64,000 bases of DNA, taken from assembly GCA_963846775.1 (NCBI GenBank), contig CAWJXB010000006.1:682001-746000 (forward strand), in the 5' to 3' direction. Origin of the DNA: CAVYXA01 sp963846775 (GTDB lineage: Bacteria > Verrucomicrobiota > Verrucomicrobiia > Chthoniobacterales > UBA10450). The notes under the pieces were generated by a model. The model made no database searches. It worked only from the letters and a program-made list of their open reading frames with translations, and had not been told where the DNA came from. Shown here piece after piece: positions 58,712-64,000 of this stretch. The translations under genes and the position numbers were made by a program. The first letter of the stretch is position 1; each line of letters opens with the position of its first letter.

Positions 58712-59098
58712 TTATGGGACAGACGCGGCCGCAGGTAGAGCGACAGTTGAAGCTGTCTTGGCGGATTTGAGCGCAGCTTCCAAACGTTCGAGCTGCACCG
58801 GTTTTGCCAAAATCGCGAGCGCACCCGCGCGCACCATTTCGTCCGATGGCGACCAGGCGGAGACCAGAATGACACGGGCGGCGGGATCTTTCGCCAGAAT
58901 ATTTCGGCAGGCAGTGACGCCGTTGAGCTTCGGCATCGAGTAATCCATCAACACCACATCGGGCTGATGTCGCGCGTAAGCCTGAATGGCTTCCAATCCC
59001 GATCCGACAACTTCCACCACCTCGTGATGGCAACTGGTGACCAACTCTGCGAGACAAGTGCCCACATTTTTTTGATCGTCGGCGATCAGAACTCGCAT
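58712..59098 (-). CDS. Stand-alone response regulator receiver domain
   Basis: 128 residues from ATG 59098. The open frame to 59200 adds a segment without receiver similarity. The acidic pair Asp7/Asp8 in LIADDQK, phospho-acceptor Asp52 in VVLMDYSMP, the switch Ser in ILVSAWS and Lys in ILAKPVQ are all present. No DNA-binding or enzymatic output domain follows, so it acts as a CheY/Spo0F-like single-domain relay. No histidine kinase is in the window. Confidence 0.85.
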   Translation of the reverse strand: MRVLIADDQKNVGTCLAELVTSCHHEVVEVVGSGLEAIQAYARHQPDVVLMDYSMPKLNGVTACRNILAKDPAARVILVSAWSPSDEMVRAGALAILAKPVQLERLEAALKSAKTASTVALPAAASVP

Positions 59099-59213
59099 GC
59101 CTTTTGCGCAGAAGCTTTCGTGCCAACCAACAGGCGATTTCACACTGCACAAAACTGCAGCCGCAATCATGGCAACTGCTTTCCCGAACGTAACTTCCAT
59201 TCACTCCCGGACG

Positions 59214-59522
59214 CTAACCCGCAGATTGTGCCGTTGGCGTCTTCACTAAACAGAAGGCTGCCAATTCGCCCGTGGGGTTTCCGGTCGTGCCGCGCGGCTT
59301 CGGGCTGCCCGACCCGACGCGGTGGATTAATCGAAAGCAAGTTCGAACTCGGCGGCGGCCAAGTCTCGCACGGTGATTTTCCGGCGCACGCCCGGAGCGT
59401 CCGTGGTCCAATCCCCCCATCGCTGGCGGCCCGATGAGAACTTTGCTCGGTTCACTCGCCTGTCCGGTTGTCGCAAATAACAGTGCAATCGCGGCGTTCC
59501 GAATGAGCCGTTGCACTCGCAT
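59214..59522 (-). pseudogene. Decayed 5' part of a sorbosone-dehydrogenase-like (PQQ-type) gene
   Basis: From ATG 59522 a signal peptide (IRNAAIALLFATTGQASEP) leads into KVLIGPPAMG. The sequence then matches the family's usual start only if bases are skipped: removing a G gives GDWTTDAPGVRRKITVRDL, then a different frame gives PPPSSNLLSINPP and RVGQPEAA. At least two small indels and stops in each frame rule out a working product. The downstream beta-propeller is missing. Such sugar dehydrogenase-like proteins are frequent in Verrucomicrobiota and Planctomycetota. Confidence 0.4.
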
Positions 59523-59529
59523 GAGCGGT

Positions 59530-60396
59530 TTATTCGTCAACCGTTCGGCGTTCTTCTTTCACCTGTGCGACGGTAATTCCCGCCTTGCGCTCGTTAATGA
59601 CAAACGTGTTGTTGTTGCCATAAAGCGACCACGGCCCGTGCGGCACTTCGCTAAAATCGACAAATTTCCAGTCGGTCACGTCCGTGTCTTGCAAGCCAAG
59701 ATAATCACGAACGGCCGGCGACACATCGAGGCCGGCGCCCTTGTTCAGGTTCGGCTTTGGACGCTCATCGCCGAAGACGTATTGCCAATGATCGGTCCGG
59801 AACGGCCCGGCGTCTTCCCACTGTGCATAAACGGTGCGATTTCCCTTGTGGATGGCGATCCAGCGACCTTTGCACGTCGAGACGCCCGGTCCTTGATAGG
59901 CTTCGCGAAACCAGGGCACCACGCGCGGTGCTTCCGGGCGATGGCCATTCGACGTCTTGTCATTATACGGCAGCGCACAGTAAAATGGATTCTGGCGCGG
60001 GGTGAATTTCACCGGAATGTAATTGCTCCTCCGCGCGCGATTCGGATCGTCGAAGCCGCCGTAGCTTTTCGACCAATTCTTGTCCCACGAGCTCGCCCGA
60101 TTCGGCACTGGATTATTGTCACTCGGTTTTTCGCCGATCCAAAAAATCGTAGTAACAATGCCTTTCTTCCAAGGATATCGCTCTCCATGGTTCGGCGGTG
60201 GTGGCGACGAAAAAATTCGCGTAAACAAGCCATTGGTGATCTTGGCCGACGCGTCGCTGGACGGTCTTTCCGACTTCTTGGTCAACTTCATCTTCGGCGG
60301 CTCGGCCTTTTCCGGAGCCGAATGGGCAAAGACCGATGAGATCGACGACAACAAAGCTGCGATCATGTGAGTAATGGATCCGCGTTTGATTTTCAT
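59530..60396 (-). CDS. Secreted protein with possible double-psi beta-barrel fold
   Basis: 288 residues with a signal peptide (MIAALLSSISSVFAHSA). After a Lys/Pro/Ser-rich linker (residues 25-70) the protein has AKITNGLFTRIFSSPPPPNH, VPNRASSWDKNWSKSYGG, the Cys pair in FYCALPY and VSTCKG, and WEDAGPFRTDHWQYVFGD with NKGAGLDVSPAVRDYLGL. The VWEDAGPF-type motif and the ALDVSPAA-like segment resemble RlpA/double-psi barrel domains. The role is unknown, perhaps peptidoglycan binding or lytic. The last 40 residues are charged. Confidence 0.65.
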   Translation of the reverse strand: MKIKRGSITHMIAALLSSISSVFAHSAPEKAEPPKMKLTKKSERPSSDASAKITNGLFTRIFSSPPPPNHGERYPWKKGIVTTIFWIGEKPSDNNPVPNRASSWDKNWSKSYGGFDDPNRARRSNYIPVKFTPRQNPFYCALPYNDKTSNGHRPEAPRVVPWFREAYQGPGVSTCKGRWIAIHKGNRTVYAQWEDAGPFRTDHWQYVFGDERPKPNLNKGAGLDVSPAVRDYLGLQDTDVTDWKFVDFSEVPHGPWSLYGNNNTFVINERKAGITVAQVKEERRTVDE

Positions 60397-60593
60397 TTCT
60401 GCCCTCCTCCTGGTCTGGAAACGGAAAAGCCGAGTATCTGTAATGGATTCGAGTCCGGTCGCCTCCGTGCGCGTTGGCCCGGCGGTTATTTCCTACGCGC
60501 GCGAACCTCTTGTTAGTCCGCGAGACAGACCTGGAGACGAAGTTTGCCGCATTTTTTTGTTCCCGAAATTGCCTGTTGCCTCATGCTCCAGCT

Positions 60594-61517
60594 ATGACAG
60601 GCAAAACCCTCTGGTGTTCAAGTTTAGTTGGCATCGCCTTGCTGTCAATAACGAGCATATTCTGGGCCGAAATCAGCCCCTGGCCGGCTTCGTCGCGATC
60701 GAATACTCTGTCGTTAGGCCAGACCAGTCGCAGTATCACGGTCGCCTTCTGGAACATGCAATGGTTTCCCGGTGGTCATCCCAATCCGAGCCGGAACGAT
60801 AAACTCCGCCAGATCGGTTCCGTTCGTGCCGATATGGCGCGCTTTAATCCCGACGTCCTAGGCATGGCAGAGGTCATGGATTTCAAAAATGCGACGATGG
60901 CAGTCAAACCTTGGCTTGGATTCAAGGTTGATGTCTGCGCAAACTTTCCGCCGCGCGAAGGACACGAGCAAGCCCAGGAAGTCGCCATTGCCAGTCGGTT
61001 GCAACCGCTCAGTGCTTGGGCCGAACTATGGAAACCAAATGGCGCGCTCGTGCCGCCGCGCGGTTTCGCTTTCGCGGCCTATCAACTCGCGCCCGACCAG
61101 CTCCTGCTTTTCTATGCCGTGCATCTCAAGAGCAATCTGGGCGAGATCGAGGAAAACATCGCCATTCGCGAGGAATCGATGCGCCAATTACGTTCCCACA
61201 TGGCGGCGATGCAGCAAGCCTACGCAAAACTCGGTCGCATCACCTGGGCCCTGGGCGGCGATTGCAATACCTCGCTGGATGACAACCGGTTCGCCGCCGA
61301 GACCACCCTCCGTCGTTTGATCGACAACGGATTTGTCTGGTGCTGGCACAACGTCTCGCCGCTCGCACGCGTCACCCTCCCACCGAGCAAAGGTTTTCCC
61401 CCAGCTTGCTTCGATCACATCTTCGTCCGCGGCGCAACCATCCGAAAAGCCTGGGTCGTCCGCTCATCGGCGCAATCAAGCGACCACCGGCCGGTTGTGG
61501 CGGTGCTCGATTTGTAG
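60594..61517 (+). CDS. Endonuclease/exonuclease/phosphatase-fold protein
   Basis: 307 residues from ATG 60594; the longer frame from 60474 has no start context. A signal or anchor (CSSLVGIALLSITSIFWAE) is followed by the EEP core: VAFWNMQWFPGG (Asn), VLGMAEVMD (Glu), YAVHLKSNLGEI (His-Lys), ALGGDCNTS (Asp-Asn), and HIFVRGA and SSDHRPVVAVL (Asp-His). This is the DNase I-like fold. Enzymes of this superfamily cleave nucleic acids or phosphoesters, and a secreted version could scavenge DNA or lipid phosphate. It is divergent from the gene at 59530-60396. Confidence 0.85.
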   Translation: MTGKTLWCSSLVGIALLSITSIFWAEISPWPASSRSNTLSLGQTSRSITVAFWNMQWFPGGHPNPSRNDKLRQIGSVRADMARFNPDVLGMAEVMDFKNATMAVKPWLGFKVDVCANFPPREGHEQAQEVAIASRLQPLSAWAELWKPNGALVPPRGFAFAAYQLAPDQLLLFYAVHLKSNLGEIEENIAIREESMRQLRSHMAAMQQAYAKLGRITWALGGDCNTSLDDNRFAAETTLRRLIDNGFVWCWHNVSPLARVTLPPSKGFPPACFDHIFVRGATIRKAWVVRSSAQSSDHRPVVAVLDL

Positions 61518-61620
61518 GAGCAGCCGGTGGCATCCGCTCACCTGAGCGATCCGTCGCTGGCAAGGGGGAAACCAACGCGCTCGGGAGAGCGCACGCTCCA
61601 GCACTTGATAGCTAGATCGG

Positions 61621-61871
61621 TTTAAATAATGGCGTAGCCGCAGAAAGCGCCGTAGGCGCGGAAGAATGTAGCCCCGGGCGCAAGCCCGGGGTTTCTTAAT
61701 TCATTCGAACAAGCCCCGGGAAGGGGCGGAAGGAGTGACGACGCGCTTCGGCGTATTCTGTCGCCCCTGCCGGGGCTGATTGGTTTGGAGACGCCTTTTC
61801 CCCCGGGCTCACGCCCGGGGCTAATATCTATCGCGCCTACGGCGCTTTGAGCGGCTACGGATTTGTTTAAA
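61621..61871. repeat. Long nested inverted repeat of the GCGTAGCCGC/GCGGCTACG type
   Basis: Four nested arm pairs occur in order: GGCGTAGCCGC with GCGGCTACGG; AAAGCGCCGTAGGCGCG with CGCGCCTACGGCGCTTT; TAGCCCCGGGCG with CGCCCGGGGCTA; and CCCCGGGAAGGGGCG with CGCCCCTGCCGGGG. The centre contains GGAGTGACGACGCGC. There is no coding frame. The structure is a single large stem, probably several REPs inserted into each other, located between convergent genes. Confidence 0.7.
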
Positions 61872-61875
61872 ACGC

Positions 61876-63258
61876 TCAGCCCAAAAATTTTCCCGGATTT
61901 AGAATTCCGTCCGGATCCAGCGTGCGTTTTAGCGTGGCGTGGAGTTTGCGCGAGACGTCGCTCGTCGCCTCTGGCCACCAACGTTTTTTCGCGAGGCCGA
62001 TTCCGTGTTCCCCCGTAATGACTCCGCCCCAGGTCAAGACCCGCCCGAACAATTCATCCAACACTTGCTCCACTTTTTGCTGCACGCCGGGTTCATCATA
62101 GTTTTCTACCATCACGTTGACGTGAATGTTACCGTCACCGGCGTGACCAAAACAGGCGATCGGAAATCCGTGTTTCGTTTGCAGTCTCTCGGTGAATTCA
62201 ACCAGCTCGACAATATGACTGCGAGGGACAACCACGTCCTCATTAAGCTTCTTCAAGCCGGTCGCGGTTAACGAATTGCTGAAATCGCGCCGGAGCGCCC
62301 ACAGTTTTTCACAATTTTCTTCGCCCCGCGCCGTTTCTAACGAATTTGGATTTTTCTTCTGAAGCAATGCGCGGATCGTCTCCGTTTCGGTCCGCACGCT
62401 TTCCTCCTGCCCATCAAGATCGACAAGCAGATGCGCGTTGCCGGCCGGCACGATCGGTTTGCCGAGACCTTTGCGCGCGGCTTCGAGCGTAAAACTATCG
62501 GCGATTTCGAGCGACGACGGCAGAAATCCGGCATTGAAAATTTCCTGCACCGCCGACGCCGCTTGCGACAACGTCGCAAACGCCGCCGATAAAGTCGCGC
62601 GGGCCGGCGGGAGCGGAAGCAAACGCAACGTGATCTCTGTCACAATCCCAAGCATCCCCTCCGAACCGACGAACAAGCCGATCAAATCGAATCCGGTCTT
62701 GTTTTTGTGAATCGGCCCTCCCGTGCGCAGCACTTCACCGTTTGCCAGCACCACTTCGAGACCGATCACGTAACTCCGCGTGACGCCGTATTTCAAACAG
62801 CGTGGCCCGCCGGCATTCGTCGCCACGTTCCCGCCGATGGTGCAATTCTTCATGCTCGCCGGGTCCGGAGGATAAAAAAGTTTCTGCGCGCGCACCGCCG
62901 CTTTCAGGTCCGCTGTAAAAACGCCAGGCTCGACCACAGCAACGGCATCAGAGAAACTGATCTCCTTGATCCGGTTCATCCGAACAAGTGAGAGGACAAT
63001 CCCGCCGCGGACGGGAACACAACTGCCAACGTATCCGTAACCGCCGCCCCGCGCTGTCACCGGGATTTTCTCGCGAGAGGCGAACTGCATCAGCTTGCTC
63101 ACGTCGGCTGTCGAACTGGCAAATACGACCACTTCCGGTGCGTGCGAGGCTACCCATTTATCCCCGCTGTGCGCGGCAAGCGTCGCTTCATCATCGGCAA
63201 CTATCTCGTTGCCGAGAATCGTTCGCAGATCGCCAGCGAGAGTCTTACTCATGCTCAT
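61876..63258 (-). CDS. glcD: FAD-linked oxidase, glycolate/lactate dehydrogenase subunit-like
   Basis: 460 residues. An FAD-binding PCMH domain (VVVFASSTADVSKLMQFASR, ARGGGYGYVGSCVPVRGG, PDPASMKNCTIGGNVATNAGG) is followed by a FAD-oxidase C domain (CFGHAGDGNIHVNVMVENYD, GVITGEHGIGLAKKRWWPEA). GlcD-type enzymes oxidise glycolate or D-lactate with electron transfer through GlcE/GlcF, which are not adjacent. The symbol is a family-level guess and D-lactate dehydrogenase is an alternative. Start MSMSKTL at 63258, with ATG 63252 as a second possibility. Confidence 0.85.
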   Translation of the reverse strand: MSMSKTLAGDLRTILGNEIVADDEATLAAHSGDKWVASHAPEVVVFASSTADVSKLMQFASREKIPVTARGGGYGYVGSCVPVRGGIVLSLVRMNRIKEISFSDAVAVVEPGVFTADLKAAVRAQKLFYPPDPASMKNCTIGGNVATNAGGPRCLKYGVTRSYVIGLEVVLANGEVLRTGGPIHKNKTGFDLIGLFVGSEGMLGIVTEITLRLLPLPPARATLSAAFATLSQAASAVQEIFNAGFLPSSLEIADSFTLEAARKGLGKPIVPAGNAHLLVDLDGQEESVRTETETIRALLQKKNPNSLETARGEENCEKLWALRRDFSNSLTATGLKKLNEDVVVPRSHIVELVEFTERLQTKHGFPIACFGHAGDGNIHVNVMVENYDEPGVQQKVEQVLDELFGRVLTWGGVITGEHGIGLAKKRWWPEATSDVSRKLHATLKRTLDPDGILNPGKFLG

Positions 63259-63312
63259 GCTCCTGCTCGCCCTTTGCCGCTTTCAAGCAAGAGCAGGAGT
63301 AAGAATGAAAGA

Positions 63313-64000
63313 TCACATCCCCATGATCTGATAACCGCCATCGACATAAATCACCTGCCCCGTGATCGCCGCGGCACCATCACTCGCCAGAAACACGCCG
63401 GTCTCGCCCAGTTCCGCCGGATCGCAGCTGCGCTTCAACGGCGCGCGTTCCTGATAATGCTTCAGCATCGAGGTGAACCCGCTGATCCCCCGCGCCGCCA
63501 GCGTTTGCACCGGCCCGGCCGAAATGCAATTCACTCGGATTTTTTTCGGGCCGAGATCGTAGGCAAGATAACGCGTGCTCGCTTCCAAACTGGCCTTGGC
63601 TACGCCCATCACGTTGTAATGCGGCACGACTTTCGCCGCGCCGTAATAAGTCATCGCCAGAATGCTGCCGCCGTTTGTCATCAACGGCGCCACCGCGCGC
63701 GAGAGAGCGACGAGCGAATACGCGCTCACATCATGCGCCAGGCGAAACGCCTCGCGCGTGGTGCTGAGAAAATCTCCTTCAAGCGCCTCCCGCGGCGCGA
63801 ACGCGATTGAATGCAGCAGGAGATCGACCCGCTCAGTCTCGCTTTTCACTTTCTCGAAAAACGACTCGATCTCGGTATCGCTCGAAACGTCGCATGGAAA
63901 CAGCGGCGTCTTTTCCCCAAACTCGCCAACCAACTCCTCGACGTTCTCTTTCAGCCGCTCGCCTTGATAATTGAAGATCAAGCGCGCGCCAGCATTCGCC
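63313..64000 (-). CDS. fabI: Enoyl-ACP reductase I, 5' end outside the window
   Basis: The gene extends past the right edge; the visible part is the last ~229 codons. Short-chain dehydrogenase features: PLFPCDVSSDTEIESFFEKV, LLLHSIAFAPREALEGD (substrate-side LHSIAF), the active-site Tyr region AMTYYGAAKVVPHYNVM with Lys in MGVAKASLEA, and SAGPVQTLAARGISGF. It reduces trans-2-enoyl-ACP in fatty acid elongation. The NAD-binding N-terminal GxxxxxSIAW segment is not visible. ATG 63981 of the internal frame is not the true start, since ANAGARL continues upstream. Confidence 0.9.
   Translation of the reverse strand, partial: ANAGARLIFNYQGERLKENVEELVGEFGEKTPLFPCDVSSDTEIESFFEKVKSETERVDLLLHSIAFAPREALEGDFLSTTREAFRLAHDVSAYSLVALSRAVAPLMTNGGSILAMTYYGAAKVVPHYNVMGVAKASLEASTRYLAYDLGPKKIRVNCISAGPVQTLAARGISGFTSMLKHYQERAPLKRSCDPAELGETGVFLASDGAAAITGQVIYVDGGYQIMGM

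Noticed and set aside
60374..60802. 142-codon frame overlapping the start of the EEP-fold gene
   Set aside because: Different frame from the conserved domain, no motif, and it would overlap the signal peptide of the supported gene.
1..64000. CRISPR array, prophage or integrative element
   Set aside because: No regularly spaced direct repeats with unique spacers, no integrase, capsid or relaxase genes; the tandem unit at 26.7 kb has only two copies without spacers.

Overview
The window looks like a chromosomal segment of a Verrucomicrobiota bacterium, probably a soil Chthoniobacterales/Udaeobacter-like lineage. This is an inference from gene content: three PEP-CTERM proteins plus an exosortase, an autotransporter-associated beta-strand repeat protein, a lipase-maturation-factor-like membrane protein, a complete tryptophan-to-kynurenine gene pair, and very many REP-type palindromes with a REP-associated Y1 transposase (RAYT). 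GC is moderately high. No phage, plasmid or CRISPR signal was seen.

Layout. 1-6.3 kb: a deleted RAYT element, a PEP-CTERM protein, and a frameshifted Rhs/YD-repeat gene ending in a possible phospholipase A2-like toxin domain with an overlapping small membrane (immunity-like) gene. 6.6-14.5 kb: cysteine desulfurase-like enzyme, PagL-like lipid A deacylase, NUDIX protein, small secreted proteins, a second PEP-CTERM protein, and a trypsin/PDZ protease paired with a catalytically dead relative. 14.5-20 kb: RAYT between two matching REPs, glutamine-amidotransferase-like peptidase, HAD phosphatase, QueD and QueE. 20-27.4 kb: lysine genes dapF, dapA and dapB, kynB and kynA, folK, a lipase-maturation-factor-like protein, and a tandem duplication of a GIY-YIG endonuclease abutting tRNA-Met(CAT). 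27.5-28.7 kb: thymidine phosphorylase.

29.2-50.1 kb is a large exopolysaccharide locus. The export and assembly genes (outer-membrane barrel, Wza-like, Wzc-like) run on +. Fourteen tightly packed genes on - (mostly 4-base ATGA overlaps) encode an initiating sugar transferase, six glycosyltransferases, a polymerase, a flippase and methyltransferases. A WcaF-like acetyltransferase and a WecG/TagA transferase flank them. At 50.3-54.1 kb follow an exosortase fused to an EpsI-like domain and a TPR protein. EPS synthesis next to exosortase and PEP-CTERM substrates is the classic arrangement for anchoring secreted proteins in an EPS-rich envelope.

54.5-64 kb: a beta-strand repeat PEP-CTERM protein, a papain-family peptidase with a truncated chagasin-like inhibitor next to it, unknown small proteins and a lipoprotein, a stand-alone receiver domain, a decayed sorbosone-dehydrogenase start, a secreted domain of unknown role, an endonuclease/exonuclease/phosphatase-fold protein, a GlcD-type FAD oxidase, and a partial fabI at the right edge.

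Recurring themes are decay by small indels (Rhs, dapA 5' end, protease signal peptide, sorbosone dehydrogenase relic) and heavy invasion by palindromic repeats, including in-frame inserts in the exosortase and TPR genes. Some indels could be assembly errors, which cannot be decided from sequence alone.
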